From assembly GCA_937944485.1 (NCBI GenBank), contig CALDYU010000022.1, forward strand, positions 62,001-126,000: a DNA stretch of 64,000 bases. Reading direction: 5' to 3'. Below are positions 7,878 through 17,482 of the stretch, piece by piece. Each line of letters opens with the position of its first letter. Positions within the stretch are counted from its first letter, which is position 1. The notes beneath the pieces are model-generated. The model saw nothing but the letters and a program-made list of their open reading frames with translations, was not told the DNA's origin and searched no databases. Position numbers and translations under genes: made by a program. This stretch comes from an uncultured Flavobacteriaceae bacterium (GTDB lineage: Bacteria; Bacteroidota; Bacteroidia; Flavobacteriales; Flavobacteriaceae).

Positions 7878-8744
7878 TTAGTGATACTCAGAAAACAATT
7901 CGGTAGCCTTATTGTAAGCAGCTTCAAAAACCAACCAATTCACTCCTGAATTCACTTTTTCTGTATTGAAATAGGATAGCATTTTTTCGGTGGGCATGTT
8001 ACCGGTAAGTTCATCTTTGGCCATAGGGCAACCCCCAAAACCTTGAATAGCCCCATCAAAACGGCGACACCCCGCTTTATATGCGGCATCAACTTTTTCG
8101 TGCCATTTCATAGGAGTCGTATGTAAATGCGCACCGAATTCTATCTCTGGATATTTAGGAATTAAATTGGCATATAAATAATCAATTACCTCAGGGGTAG
8201 AGGTGCCAACAGTATCAGAGAGCGACAATATTTTGGCTCCCATCTTGGCCAATTTCTCCGTCCACTCCCCTACTATTTCAACATTCCAAGGGTCACCATA
8301 CGGATTCCCAAATCCCATAGAAATGTAAGTCACTACTTCTTTACCAGAAGCATCTGCTATATTAAAAATTTCTTGTAAGGTGGCGACTGATTGTTCAATG
8401 GTCTTATGCGTATTACGCATTTGAAAATTCTCTGAAATCGAAAAAGGATAGCCCAAATAGTGAATTTCAGAATGTGCCGCCGCATCTGTAGCACCTCTAA
8501 CATTAGCCACTATTGCCAAAAGCTTACTCACCGCATCAGATAAGTCTAATTGCGCCAATACTTCTGCTGTATCAACCATTTGTGGTATCGCTTTAGGTGA
8601 CACAAAACTTCCGAAGTCAATTGTATCGAAACCGCATCCGAGCAATGCTTGAATATACCGCACTTTATCCTCAGTTCGGATAAAAGTTTTAATGCCTTGC
8701 ATGGCATCACGGGGACATTCGATAACTTTTACTTTTTCTGACAT
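7878..8744 (-). CDS. mvaB: Hydroxymethylglutaryl-CoA lyase
   Basis: Cleaves HMG-CoA to acetoacetate and acetyl-CoA, the last step of leucine degradation. The 288 residues form a DRE-TIM barrel: PRDAMQG at the N-terminus, DTVGTSTPE for the metal-site region, GAHLHTTPMKWHEK with the metal-binding histidines, and GFGGCPMAKDELTGNMPTE with the catalytic cysteine loop. The N-terminus has PRDAMQG where many homologues have PRDGLQ. It lies 30 nt downstream of a LysE-type exporter on the same strand and may share its transcript. No other leucine-degradation gene is nearby. Confidence 0.92.
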   Translation of the reverse strand: MSEKVKVIECPRDAMQGIKTFIRTEDKVRYIQALLGCGFDTIDFGSFVSPKAIPQMVDTAEVLAQLDLSDAVSKLLAIVANVRGATDAAAHSEIHYLGYPFSISENFQMRNTHKTIEQSVATLQEIFNIADASGKEVVTYISMGFGNPYGDPWNVEIVGEWTEKLAKMGAKILSLSDTVGTSTPEVIDYLYANLIPKYPEIEFGAHLHTTPMKWHEKVDAAYKAGCRRFDGAIQGFGGCPMAKDELTGNMPTEKMLSYFNTEKVNSGVNWLVFEAAYNKATELFSEYH

Positions 8745-8774
8745 TTCGTATCCTAACGGGATTCAAAATTACTA

Positions 8775-9401
8775 CTATTTATCAGAAAAAACGAGATAGA
8801 TCGCAATACCTAAAAAAACACAAATTTGCAACCACTTTAAAGCGATTCCTATTCTAGAATTTCGGGTAATCAGATCAGAAATCATTCCTGCAAGAATGGC
8901 TATAGCACTAAATATAATAGCTGAAACGGCTATGAATAGAAATCCTAACACATAAAATTGTAGTACCGCACTTAGGGATTCACTAAATAGAAATCCCGGA
9001 AAAAAAGCCAAGAAGAATATGGTCACTTTAGGGTTCAAAACATTCATAATAAAACCCTGTCGAAAGAGCTGAGCAATGCTTTTTTTGGGAAGCCCGTCAT
9101 TTGAAATAGCAATATTAGCATCACTACGATACACTTGAAAGGCCAAATAAAAAAGATACGCCGCCCCAAATAATTTGATTGCAAAAAATAATGTTTCGCT
9201 TTGTTTAATGAGGGCAGACACCCCAAAAGCCAATAAAGTTGTATGTACTAAACAGCCTGTCATGAGTCCCGCAACAGTAGCCAAACCATCTTTTTTGCCG
9301 TTGGCTATACTTTGCATTAACACATAAATATTATCGGGGCCAGGAGAAATAGACAATGCAGCAGTAGTCCCAATAAATGCCGTAAGAATTTCGTAATTCA
9401 A
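8775..9401 (-). CDS. LysE/RhtB-family amino-acid exporter
   Basis: 208 residues with six hydrophobic segments. The family signature ISPGPDNIYVLMQS lies near residue 18, and FLNPKVTIFFLAFFPGF-like sequence (VLNPKVTIFFLAFFPGF) in the middle. The protein effluxes amino acids or similar metabolites across the inner membrane; the substrate is not predictable. The start is TTG at 9401 because no ATG precedes the signature. It is followed on the same strand by HMG-CoA lyase, so the two may be co-transcribed. Confidence 0.88.
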   Translation of the reverse strand: MNYEILTAFIGTTAALSISPGPDNIYVLMQSIANGKKDGLATVAGLMTGCLVHTTLLAFGVSALIKQSETLFFAIKLFGAAYLFYLAFQVYRSDANIAISNDGLPKKSIAQLFRQGFIMNVLNPKVTIFFLAFFPGFLFSESLSAVLQFYVLGFLFIAVSAIIFSAIAILAGMISDLITRNSRIGIALKWLQICVFLGIAIYLVFSDK

Positions 9402-9455
9402 AATCTCTTATTATTATTGAATAAGTACAAAATAAGAATTCCTTTTAGTGCAGTT

Positions 9456-10496
9456 CTAACCTAGGTTCTTTTCTAAAACAGCCTCGTTAATACGTTTCAC
9501 TAAAGATGGGCCTTCATAAATAAACCCTGTATAAAGTTGTACTAATGCAGCCCCAGCCTCCAATTTCTCAATAGCATCTTCAGCTGAATGTATCCCACCA
9601 ACACCAATTATAGGAAAAGCATTATCACTCTCCTCAGCAAGAAAGCGAATAACTTCGGTACTTCGCTGCGTCAAGGGTTTTCCACTCAATCCACCTCTTT
9701 CTTCGGTTTGTACTAAATCTGACTTAAGGTTTTTTCTAGCGATGGTCGTATTTGTAGCAATAACCCCATCAATTTTCGTTTCAGCAACGATATCTATGAT
9801 ATCTAATAATTGTTCATCGCTTAAATCTGGTGCGATTTTTAACAAAATTGGTTTCGACTTTACGCCACCTTTTGACAATTTTTTGTTTTCACTTTTAAGT
9901 TCGTTAAGCAAGGCTTTTAGTGGTTCTTTATCTTGCAATTCGCGAAGGCCTGGCGTATTTGGAGAGCTTACGTTAATAGCGAAATAATCCACATAAGGAA
10001 AAAGTGCATCAAAACAAATCAAATAATCTTTTATAGCCTCATCATTAGGCGTGACTTTATTCTTGCCAATATTGCCTCCGATAAGCACATTATGATCTTT
10101 TTTTAAGCGCTCTACGGCATCGAAAACACCTTTATTATTAAAGCCCATTCTATTAATAATCGCTTCATCCGCTTTTAACCGAAACAATCGGGGTTGTGGA
10201 TTACCCTCTTGAGGCTTAGGGGTAAGCGTTCCGATTTCTACAAATCCGAATCCGAAATTCGAAAATTCGTTAAACAGTTTCGCGTCTTTATCAAAGCCCG
10301 CGGCTAAACCAACAGGATTTTTGAATTTTAGACCAAAAACTTCACGTTCTAAACGACTATCGTTGCTAACATAACGCGATTTAAATATCCCCGAAAAACC
10401 GATTTTAGATAGTAGACGTACTAACGAAAAAGTGAAGTAATGTGCCTGTTCAGCATCGAGCAAAAAGAACATTGGGCGAACTAGAAATTTGTACAT
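9456..10496 (-). CDS. pyrD: Dihydroorotate dehydrogenase (quinone), class 2
   Basis: Membrane-associated flavoenzyme that oxidises dihydroorotate to orotate with quinone as acceptor, the fourth step of pyrimidine synthesis. The 346 residues include the N-terminal amphipathic helix pair (about 1-35) that marks class 2. [11 protein letters not shown], the catalytic-serine loop [29 protein letters not shown] and the FMN phosphate loop [11 protein letters not shown] are all present. The ATG at 10496 fits the family start. The gene is monocistronic or the distal gene after the 10593 gene. Confidence 0.96.
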   Translation of the reverse strand: MYKFLVRPMFFLLDAEQAHYFTFSLVRLLSKIGFSGIFKSRYVSNDSRLEREVFGLKFKNPVGLAAGFDKDAKLFNEFSNFGFGFVEIGTLTPKPQEGNPQPRLFRLKADEAIINRMGFNNKGVFDAVERLKKDHNVLIGGNIGKNKVTPNDEAIKDYLICFDALFPYVDYFAINVSSPNTPGLRELQDKEPLKALLNELKSENKKLSKGGVKSKPILLKIAPDLSDEQLLDIIDIVAETKIDGVIATNTTIARKNLKSDLVQTEERGGLSGKPLTQRSTEVIRFLAEESDNAFPIIGVGGIHSAEDAIEKLEAGAALVQLYTGFIYEGPSLVKRINEAVLEKNLG

Positions 10497-10592
10497 AGCA
10501 ATTTAGGAAGGAAGTTATTGACAAAAGTACAAACTAAGCAAGTCAAAACAGGGAAATTACCACGATACTTTTTAACAGTAGGTTGTAAAAAG

Positions 10593-11039
10593 CTATTCCG
10601 GATTTTTAGGCGAAGCCTCCAAAACTACAGGAGTAACCTCAAACGGTTCTCGCACGACTTCATGACATAAAGCTGCATAACGTTGATACTGTTTTTCATT
10701 AAAAATGGCAATCAACTTTTTATCGACCCTTATATTCGCGGCTATAAGTTTTTCTTTTTGACCCTTATATTTCGCAGCTAAATCAGTTAACTCTTGTGGC
10801 GTACTTTGCGGGTGAGTGCTCAATAGTTGTGACATTTTATCTTCAATAAGCTTCACCTCAATAGACAATTCAGCGCGCCAAGTTTCCATTTTTTCTATTT
10901 GTGCTTCATTCAACTGAAAGACACTAATAAATGTACTTGTCTTTTCACTACCCACATTCAAGGTGCAATCTTGCGCATCCAAATAAAATGGAATCATGAA
11001 CAACATTAAAAAAGGTGTTAATTTTTTAATTATCAACAT
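10593..11039 (-). CDS. Small periplasmic helical protein
   Basis: 148 residues with a signal peptide (residues 1-22, ending LDAQ), then a mainly helical domain. FQLNEAQIEKMETW, a coiled-coil-like middle and FNEKQYQRYAAL near the end recall the LTxxQ repeats of Spy/CpxP-type periplasmic proteins, but the match is loose. Two cysteines (C25 region and the ALCHEV motif) could form a disulfide. The C-terminal 20 residues are proline-rich and disordered. It is divergent from pepT, with 70 bp between the starts. Function not established. Confidence 0.7.
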   Translation of the reverse strand: MLIIKKLTPFLMLFMIPFYLDAQDCTLNVGSEKTSTFISVFQLNEAQIEKMETWRAELSIEVKLIEDKMSQLLSTHPQSTPQELTDLAAKYKGQKEKLIAANIRVDKKLIAIFNEKQYQRYAALCHEVVREPFEVTPVVLEASPKNPE

Positions 11040-11109
11040 TTTTGTTTCTAAATTTCATTCCTGTTAACTCCTATGCTATAAACCTTATTTTTGACTAAAA
11101 ATTATACGA

Positions 11110-12339
11110 ATGCAGCATATTATTGATCGATTTTTAAGTTATGTGAAAATTGATACTCAGAGTGATCCAAATTCAAAAACTACACCGAGTACCGAAAAAC
11201 AATGGCATTTAGCCAATGAATTGGTTTACGAACTCAAGCAAATTGGCATGAGTGAGGTGAGCATTGACCATAATGCCTATATCATGGCAACATTACCCAG
11301 TAATATTGATAAGAAAGTACCAACAATAGGTTTTATTGCGCATTTTGATACCACTCCTGATTTTACGGGCACAAACATTAAGCCTCAAATTATTGAGGAT
11401 TATGATGGCGGTGATATTGTATTAAATGTCGAGAAAAAAATAGTCTTATCTCCATTTTATTTTGAGGACTTACAACAATACAAGGGACAAACCCTTATAA
11501 CTACTGATGGCACTACCCTCTTAGGCGCCGATGATAAGGCCGGTATCACAGAAATAATTACGGCAATGGAATACCTCATCAACCACCCCGAAATTAAACA
11601 TGGCCCTATTCGAATCGCCTTTACACCTGATGAGGAAATTGGTCGTGGAGCACATAAGTTCGACGTTACTAAATTCGGTGCCGATTGGGCCTATACCATG
11701 GACGGTAGTCAAATTGGAGAGCTAGAATATGAAAATTTTAATGCAGCAAGCGCTAAAGTAACCGTTACGGGAACTAGTGTTCACCCCGGTTATGCCAAAG
11801 GAAAAATGGTTAACGCCATTAGCATTGCCAATGAGTTTATGTCCATTTTACCTCCAGAAGAAACGCCGCAACGCACACAAGATCGTGAAGGTTTTTTTCA
11901 TATACACAACATGAAAGGTGCCATTGAACATGCTGAATTTGAACTTATTATTCGCGATCATGACCGCGCACAATTCGAACATCGGAAACAATTACTACTC
12001 GATATCGTTGAAAAATTAAATAGCATGTATGGCGATTGCATTCAAATGGAATTGCATGATCAATACTACAATATGCGTGAAAAAGTAGAACCTGTATTTC
12101 ATATTGTCGAAATCGCAAAAGAGGCTATGGAAAACATAGGTATTGAACCAATAATTAAACCGATTCGTGGGGGTACAGATGGTTCGCAATTAAGCTTTAT
12201 GGGTTTACCTTGTCCTAATATATTTGCTGGCGGACATAATTTTCATGGCAAATATGAATATGTACCTGTTGAGAGTATGCAGAAGGCCATTGAAGTTATT
12301 GTAAAAATTTGCGAACTTGTTGCGGAGAAAAATTCTTAG
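11110..12339 (+). CDS. pepT: Peptidase T (tripeptide aminopeptidase)
   Basis: M20-family dizinc aminopeptidase that releases the N-terminal residue of tripeptides in the cytoplasm. The 409 residues match the family. Metal-site motifs are [33 protein letters not shown] (with the catalytic glutamate), the dimerisation-domain motif [14 protein letters not shown], and the closing [17 protein letters not shown] and [12 protein letters not shown]. The start ATG at 11110 is clear. A heptameric repeat array begins directly after the stop codon. Confidence 0.96.
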   Translation: MQHIIDRFLSYVKIDTQSDPNSKTTPSTEKQWHLANELVYELKQIGMSEVSIDHNAYIMATLPSNIDKKVPTIGFIAHFDTTPDFTGTNIKPQIIEDYDGGDIVLNVEKKIVLSPFYFEDLQQYKGQTLITTDGTTLLGADDKAGITEIITAMEYLINHPEIKHGPIRIAFTPDEEIGRGAHKFDVTKFGADWAYTMDGSQIGELEYENFNAASAKVTVTGTSVHPGYAKGKMVNAISIANEFMSILPPEETPQRTQDREGFFHIHNMKGAIEHAEFELIIRDHDRAQFEHRKQLLLDIVEKLNSMYGDCIQMELHDQYYNMREKVEPVFHIVEIAKEAMENIGIEPIIKPIRGGTDGSQLSFMGLPCPNIFAGGHNFHGKYEYVPVESMQKAIEVIVKICELVAEKNS

Positions 12340-12371
12340 ATGGATGATTGATGACTGATGAGGGATGACGG
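12340..12371. repeat. Heptameric tandem repeat (about 4.5 units)
   Basis: ATGGATG, ATTGATG, ACTGATG, AGGGATG and ACGG follow one another in perfect 7-nt register, beginning one base after the pepT stop codon. Confidence 0.75.
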
Positions 12372-12417
12372 AAATAAAACAATAACGGCTGCCTATAGAT
12401 TCAAATAAAGTAAGACA

Positions 12418-13014
12418 TTGGAAAAATCAGAAAAAGTAGAACGGTATTATTCAGAAGAACATCAGTTCAAAAAAGCCATTGGTATTTTAAGGGAGCTTGC
12501 CATGAAAACCAACATGGAGGAAACTTTTAAATGGATGTTCCCAACCTACACTTTAGATGGTAAAAATATAATCGCCATTTGTAAATTCAAGAAACATTTT
12601 GGTATCTGGTTCTTCAATGGCGTTTTTCTCAGCGATCCTCAGGGGGTGTTAGAAAATGCCCAAGAAGGAAAAACGAAAGCCATGCGCCATTGGAAGTTTT
12701 ATACCCTTGAAGATATTGATAAAACGAAGGTGTTGGGCTATATCAATGAAGCAATTGAAAATCAAAAAAACGGAAAAGTACTGGCTCCAATTAGAAGAAA
12801 AGCTATCAAAAAGTCTGTACCCGAACTTTTAAAGGAGGCTCTTGCCGACGAATTGAAGATCGCAAATGCTTTTAAAAAGCTGTCGACGTCTAGTCAAAAT
12901 GAGTATATCGAGTATATTGAAACTGCAAAACAAGAAAAGACCAAATTAAAACGACTTGAAAAAATTCTTCCGATGATCGCCGAGGGTAAAGGTTTGAATG
13001 ATAAGTATCGCTAA
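12418..13014 (+). CDS. YdeI/OmpD-associated family protein (DUF1801-like)
   Basis: 198 residues. The N-terminal half has the DUF1801 pattern (EETFKWMFPTYTL, FKKHFGIWFFNGVFL). The C-terminal half, from PELLKEAL onward, has the 'bacteriocin-protection' YdeI segment with FKKLSTSSQNEYIEYI. The only start that keeps the whole domain is TTG at 12418, since an in-frame stop lies at 12406. An ATG at 12502 would cut into the domain. The protein is cytoplasmic and its molecular role is unknown. It lies between pepT and a convergent yajC. Confidence 0.8.
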   Translation: MEKSEKVERYYSEEHQFKKAIGILRELAMKTNMEETFKWMFPTYTLDGKNIIAICKFKKHFGIWFFNGVFLSDPQGVLENAQEGKTKAMRHWKFYTLEDIDKTKVLGYINEAIENQKNGKVLAPIRRKAIKKSVPELLKEALADELKIANAFKKLSTSSQNEYIEYIETAKQEKTKLKRLEKILPMIAEGKGLNDKYR

Positions 13015-13073
13015 GCTAAAGATGGGGATACCTTATTTTTTAGTATCAATGCGTATTGACGATACTAATTAAA

Positions 13074-13106
13074 ACAAAAAAAGCTCCGAATATACATTCG
13101 GAGCTT
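13074..13106 (-). terminator. Terminator of the nusB-DUF1573-yajC block
   Basis: An 11-bp perfect stem AAGCTCCGAAT (13081-13091) / ATTCGGAGCTT (13096-13106) with a 4-nt loop. Minus-strand reading continues into seven T residues. Confidence 0.85.
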
Positions 13107-13127
13107 TCATTTATAATTTGAAAAAAA

Positions 13128-13418
13128 TTACTTCTTCTCTTTCGGAACATTTAACTTTTTACTCATTTCTAAAGAGATAGCCGAGCGATCAAACTTTAAT
13201 TTGCCAGCCATGGTCTCAATAACACAAGAATTATCTTTGTCATTTAAGTCCATCACTTTGCCATGTAATCCGCTCTTCGTAATAATGCGATCTCCCCTTT
13301 TGAGTTCGGCCGCAAACTTTTTTTCATCTTTTGCTCTTTTCATTTGCGGACGTATCATAAAAAAATACGCTACCACAAATATTAAGATCATTGGCATAAA
13401 TTGCCCTAAATCATCCAT
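13128..13418 (-). CDS. yajC: Preprotein translocase subunit YajC
   Basis: 96 residues with one N-terminal membrane segment (FMPMILIFVVAYFFMIRPQ) followed by the conserved basic turn and the cytosolic beta-domain (FAAELKRGDRIITKSGLHG). YajC associates with SecDF and assists Sec-dependent export. It lies 18 nt downstream of the DUF1573 lipoprotein gene and ends at a strong terminator. The order nusB, DUF1573, yajC recurs in Bacteroidota. Confidence 0.95.
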   Translation of the reverse strand: MDDLGQFMPMILIFVVAYFFMIRPQMKRAKDEKKFAAELKRGDRIITKSGLHGKVMDLNDKDNSCVIETMAGKLKFDRSAISLEMSKKLNVPKEKK

Positions 13419-13436
13419 ATGTTCTCTTGGTCTAAA

Positions 13437-13907
13437 TTATTTTACTGGTCCTAATGGAGCAGCACCCTTAGGATTTACAAAAGCTTTGATTCTGATTAAC
13501 TCAGTACCTTTTTCAGTATTCGCTTTTACCGTAATCGTTTTAGTGACTTGATTTTGACCAGAACCATTGAACTTTACGATCATTTCACTAGATTCACCCG
13601 GTGCGATTGGATCTTTAGGTGGATTTGGCACCGTACATCCACAAGTACTTGTAGCACTTGTAATTATCAAAGGCGCATTACCTGTATTTGTAAATTTAAA
13701 TGCCGTTTCTTGAGCGGCACCTTGCTCAATAGTACCAAAATCATGTTCTGCCTTATCAAAAGTCATCACCGGAAGTAACTTCGCTGATTCATCTCTTTCT
13801 GCTGCAACAGCAACATTAGCACTGTTAATTTTGTTCGATGCATTTTCTTTACAAGAATTAAATGCGAAAAGGGATAAAGCCCCTACGAATAGAATTACTC
13901 TTTTCAT
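13437..13907 (-). CDS. DUF1573 lipoprotein
   Basis: 156 residues with a lipoprotein signal (lipobox LFAFNSC, C19), then a single Ig-like DUF1573 domain. AEHDFGTIEQGAAQETAFKF and TSTCGCTVPNPPKDPIAPGE are the hallmark strands of the family. It is anchored in the envelope and its function is unknown despite being very common in Bacteroidota. It is sandwiched between nusB and yajC on the same strand. Confidence 0.93.
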   Translation of the reverse strand: MKRVILFVGALSLFAFNSCKENASNKINSANVAVAAERDESAKLLPVMTFDKAEHDFGTIEQGAAQETAFKFTNTGNAPLIITSATSTCGCTVPNPPKDPIAPGESSEMIVKFNGSGQNQVTKTITVKANTEKGTELIRIKAFVNPKGAAPLGPVK

Positions 13908-14066
13908 TGTATTAATTTTTATTTTGTTGTAAAATTAGATAAATATTATAAACTAACGACAAAATTACGCCTGTAGTCTATAATAGTGCATTTTTTTTCA
14001 ATTACCGTTCATCGATGAGCAATTGAAAACACAACACTTAAGAAGGTGTCATCTTTCAACAATAGG

Positions 14067-15014
14067 CTACAAAAGACCTCTTCCTATTTTATTCAATTTC
14101 CCTTTCTCCTTGTACTCCTTGACCAATTTATCTAGAATTCCATTTATAAAAATACTGCTTTTAGGAGTTGAATATTCCTTTGCAATCTCTAAGAACTCAT
14201 TGATCGTGACCCGCTCGGGAATGGTAGGAAAATGGAGTAATTCACAAATAGCCATTTTCAAAAGAATAGCATCTATATCTGCAATTCTATCTTTGTCCCA
14301 ATTGGGGGTTTTACCTTCTATTTCATTTTCTAAAAGTTCGTTATTCAATAATGTTTTTGATAACAACTGCTCCGCATACTCCATATCTGATCGATCCTTC
14401 AATAATTCAGGAGTAAAAAAATCATCCTTCACATCAGTATTTACCTTCTTTAACTGCTTGACAATAAAGGTATTAACAATAGGTATATCATCAACCCAAG
14501 TCAACTTATCATCTTCAAAGTGGTCATATATTTTTTCATTCGGTGCAATAATACTTTCAAATAAAACTCTGATGAACTGAACATCTTCTTGATACGTACT
14601 GGTAGGTGTTTGCATATACTTGATATATGCTTTAGCATTGATAATTTCTTTATAAATCAATTTTACGTATTCCCCATTCAAATACCAGTTTTTCAATTTG
14701 CGCTGCTCTAACTGCTTTTTAAGTGATGGGTTATTGCACAGTTGTTGTAACAACTTATTATTGACAAATTTCTTTTTATTCGGAAAGTCATCGGTTGCGT
14801 CTGCCAAATATTTTTCAGAAGATAAAGCAACTTGATTGTTCGCATGGCCTTGTAACTCTATAAAAAGGCTCCATAATAACAAGTAAAGCGAATACATATT
14901 TTCAATACTAGCAACCAGAAACTTTTTCTGTTGCTCAAGTGAACTATCATGTGATTGCATCAATGCATAGATGCATTGCATTACTTTCACTCTGATATGC
15001 CTTCGTGTTAACAT
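14067..15014 (-). CDS. nusB: Transcription antitermination factor NusB (long Bacteroidota form)
   Basis: 315 residues, about twice the length of E. coli NusB. The start MLTRRHIRVKVMQCIYA is the conserved NusB N-terminus, and the canonical C-terminal half is recognisable around residues 190-305 (DAILLKMAICELLHFPTIPE, INEFLEIAKEYSTPKS, FINGILDKL). A helical insertion separates the halves, as is usual in this phylum. NusB binds boxA RNA with NusE during rRNA antitermination. A TATTTTTG -7 box lies upstream at 15067-15060. Confidence 0.93.
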   Translation of the reverse strand: MLTRRHIRVKVMQCIYALMQSHDSSLEQQKKFLVASIENMYSLYLLLWSLFIELQGHANNQVALSSEKYLADATDDFPNKKKFVNNKLLQQLCNNPSLKKQLEQRKLKNWYLNGEYVKLIYKEIINAKAYIKYMQTPTSTYQEDVQFIRVLFESIIAPNEKIYDHFEDDKLTWVDDIPIVNTFIVKQLKKVNTDVKDDFFTPELLKDRSDMEYAEQLLSKTLLNNELLENEIEGKTPNWDKDRIADIDAILLKMAICELLHFPTIPERVTINEFLEIAKEYSTPKSSIFINGILDKLVKEYKEKGKLNKIGRGLL

Positions 15015-15059
15015 GTTAAAGAACTTTATAAAATTGAGTAAAAACGATCAAATTGAAGG

Positions 15060-15067
15060 CAAAAATA
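15060..15067 (-). promoter_or_regulatory. -7 element upstream of nusB
   Basis: TATTTTTG on the minus strand, about 45 nt before the nusB ATG. It fits the TAnnTTTG consensus. Confidence 0.4.
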
Positions 15068-15144
15068 ACATTCTAATTCCAACTACGAACTATCATGAAT
15101 AACAATGTTATATTTTTCATAACATTTCCTTTTAACCAAAGCCC

Positions 15145-15152
15145 TATCTTTG
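15145..15152 (+). promoter_or_regulatory. -7 element upstream of the ABC exporter
   Basis: TATCTTTG, 23 nt before the ATG at 15176. No good -33 TTTG is visible at the expected distance. Confidence 0.45.
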
Positions 15153-15175
15153 AAAATTGATCGGCAATTTACTTC

Positions 15176-16927
15176 ATGAAAGAACTGAAACACCTTAATA
15201 AATACTTTAAACGGTACTGGGGAAAATTACTCACAGGCGTCATAATCACAATAATTGCTACTGTTTTTCAATTGGTAATGCCCTCATACGTCAACAAAAT
15301 ACTGACTACTGTTGAACTTTATTTTAAAAAGGAAATTTCTAAAGGAACAGCCGAAAATGAATCCCTTACTTTTATTTTCATCATTATTGGGGCAGCACTT
15401 CTTTCTGGCTTTTTCACCTTCTTAATGCGTCAAACAATCATTAATGTTTCGCGATACATTGAATACGATTTAAAAAACGAAGTATTTGATCATTACCAGC
15501 GCCTAAGCCTCAATTTTTATAAAAAGAATCGAACTGGTGATTTAATGAATCGCATTAGTGAAGATATCAATCAAGTACGCCTCTATGTAGGGCCTGCAAT
15601 TATGTATGGCATTCGAACACTCACACTTTTTGCCTGTCTAATTCCCTTAATGTTTATCAAAGCACCAACTTTGGCGCTCTATACCTTATTGCCACTTCCT
15701 ATTTTGTCGGTTTTAATTTATCAAATCAGTAAAATAATACACAAGAGAAGTACTGTAGTTCAAGAATTTCTTAGTGAGCTATCCACGTTTACCCAAGAGG
15801 TTTTTTCTGGGGTAAGTGTGATTAAAGCCTATACCCTTGAGTCGCAAACAAATAAGGAGCTCCAATCTTTAGCGGTAGCAGGTAAAGATAGAAGTATGGA
15901 TCTTGCTCGAGTTAATGCTTGGTTTTTTCCTTTAATGATATTGTTAATAGGAATTAGTAATATTATTGTCATTTACATTGGAGGCAAACAATATATAGAT
16001 GGTACTATAGGAGCCGGACTCATAGCGGAGTTTATTTTATATGTAAATATGCTCACTTGGCCCGTTGCAATTGTGGGTTGGCTGACCACCATTATTCAAA
16101 GAGCAGAAGCCTCTCAAAAGAGAATCAATGAGTTCTTACATGAAATTCCTGAAATAAAAAACAACACGTTTACAGATACTCCGATTCATGGTAAAATTGA
16201 ATTTAAAAATGTTAGCTTTACCTATGAAGACACCCATATTACGGCTTTAAAAAATATATCCTTTGTAATTAATCAAGGAGAAACCGTTGCTATACTTGGA
16301 AAAACCGGATCAGGAAAATCTACTATCTTAGATTTAATCACGCGTTTGTACGATGTTGAAAGCGGTGAAATACTAGTCGATGATACACCAATAAAAGAAG
16401 TAAACCTAAACAGTTTACGAACTGCAATTGGTGCAGTACCGCAAGATGCTTTTCTTTTTTCTGATTCCATTCGAAATAATATCCGATTTGGAAATCAAGA
16501 TGCCACTGACGATCAAGTAATTACTGTTGCTAAAAATGCAGTAGTTCATGAAAACATCATGGGTTTTTCTGAACAGTATGAAACCATATTAGGGGAACGT
16601 GGTATCACCTTGAGTGGCGGGCAGAAACAGCGTGTTTCCATTGCGAGAGCACTATTAAAAGACCCTAAAATCTATGCCTTTGATGATTGCCTATCTGCCG
16701 TTGATACGGAAACCGAAGAGAAGATACTTGAAAACATCAAAAAAGCATCCCATAATAAAACAACCATTATTGTAAGCCATCGGGTTTCGTCTGCAAAAAA
16801 CGCAGATAAAATTTTGGTGCTCGAAGAAGGTGAATTATTACAACAAGGCAATCATAAGCAGTTAAACAACAAGGAAGGCTACTACAAAGATTTATATGAG
16901 AACCAATTATCGACGAAAGAAAATTGA
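15176..16927 (+). CDS. ABC exporter (fused permease-ATPase)
   Basis: 583 residues. An exporter-type transmembrane domain of six helices (residues 1-315, with KNRTGDLMNRISEDINQVR in the coupling region) precedes an ATPase domain. The ATPase has Walker A GKTGSGKST, a Q-loop, signature LSGGQKQR, Walker B IYAFDDCLSAVD and H-loop IVSHR. It works as a homo- or heterodimer in the inner membrane, in the MdlAB/multidrug-lipid exporter class. The Walker B region ends in aspartate (FDD), not the FDE seen elsewhere, which could lower ATPase rate; this D is common among exporters. The substrate is unknown. Confidence 0.92.
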   Translation: MKELKHLNKYFKRYWGKLLTGVIITIIATVFQLVMPSYVNKILTTVELYFKKEISKGTAENESLTFIFIIIGAALLSGFFTFLMRQTIINVSRYIEYDLKNEVFDHYQRLSLNFYKKNRTGDLMNRISEDINQVRLYVGPAIMYGIRTLTLFACLIPLMFIKAPTLALYTLLPLPILSVLIYQISKIIHKRSTVVQEFLSELSTFTQEVFSGVSVIKAYTLESQTNKELQSLAVAGKDRSMDLARVNAWFFPLMILLIGISNIIVIYIGGKQYIDGTIGAGLIAEFILYVNMLTWPVAIVGWLTTIIQRAEASQKRINEFLHEIPEIKNNTFTDTPIHGKIEFKNVSFTYEDTHITALKNISFVINQGETVAILGKTGSGKSTILDLITRLYDVESGEILVDDTPIKEVNLNSLRTAIGAVPQDAFLFSDSIRNNIRFGNQDATDDQVITVAKNAVVHENIMGFSEQYETILGERGITLSGGQKQRVSIARALLKDPKIYAFDDCLSAVDTETEEKILENIKKASHNKTTIIVSHRVSSAKNADKILVLEEGELLQQGNHKQLNNKEGYYKDLYENQLSTKEN

Positions 16928-17005
16928 GTAATTGTTGCTGCTTTAGCTTTTTTTTTCCATTTTTGATACAATGTTAACTATTCAAATAACCAACCAATAA
17001 ACAAG

Positions 17006-17380
17006 ATGGGAGATAGAGAATCCATGGATCAGGAAGAAATTCACTCGAAAGTTTTAAGGGCAGGAAGAAGAACTTATTTTTTCGATGTTAGAAGTACGAA
17101 AGCTGGTGATTATTACCTGACCATCACTGAAAGCAAGAAATTCACTCATGACGATGGGTCTTTTCATTACAAAAAACATAAGATCTACTTGTATAAAGAA
17201 GATTTTGATGCCTTTAAAGAAAATGTTATCGAAATGATGGATTTCATTATTGATGAAAAAGGACAAGAAGTCATTTCTGAAAGACACCAGAAAGATTTCA
17301 AAAAAGAAGAAGGCCCTGTTGAAAAAGAAGAAACACCTTCTACAGAAAGTTTTACTGATGTAGATTTCGACGATATATAG
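17006..17380 (+). CDS. PUR-family nucleic-acid-binding protein (DUF3276)
   Basis: 124 residues. The core has the PUR repeat pattern (KVLRAGRRTYFFDVRST, DYYLTITESKKF, HKIYLYKEDFDAF), followed by an acidic, disordered tail. PUR-alpha-type proteins bind single-stranded DNA or RNA and regulate transcription or translation in spirochaetes and Bacteroidota. A strong terminator follows. Confidence 0.88.
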   Translation: MGDRESMDQEEIHSKVLRAGRRTYFFDVRSTKAGDYYLTITESKKFTHDDGSFHYKKHKIYLYKEDFDAFKENVIEMMDFIIDEKGQEVISERHQKDFKKEEGPVEKEETPSTESFTDVDFDDI

Positions 17381-17398
17381 TACCTATAAACAATTTTC

Positions 17399-17436
17399 AA
17401 AACGACCTTTCATTGTGAACAGGTCGTTTTTTTTTA
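17399..17436 (+). terminator. Intrinsic terminator
   Basis: Stem AAAACGACCT / AGGTCGTTTT with a 12-nt loop, followed by a run of T residues. Confidence 0.85.
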
Positions 17437-17482
17437 CTCCTAAGTTTACTTACTTTTAGAAACAGACTAATTCTATATAAAA

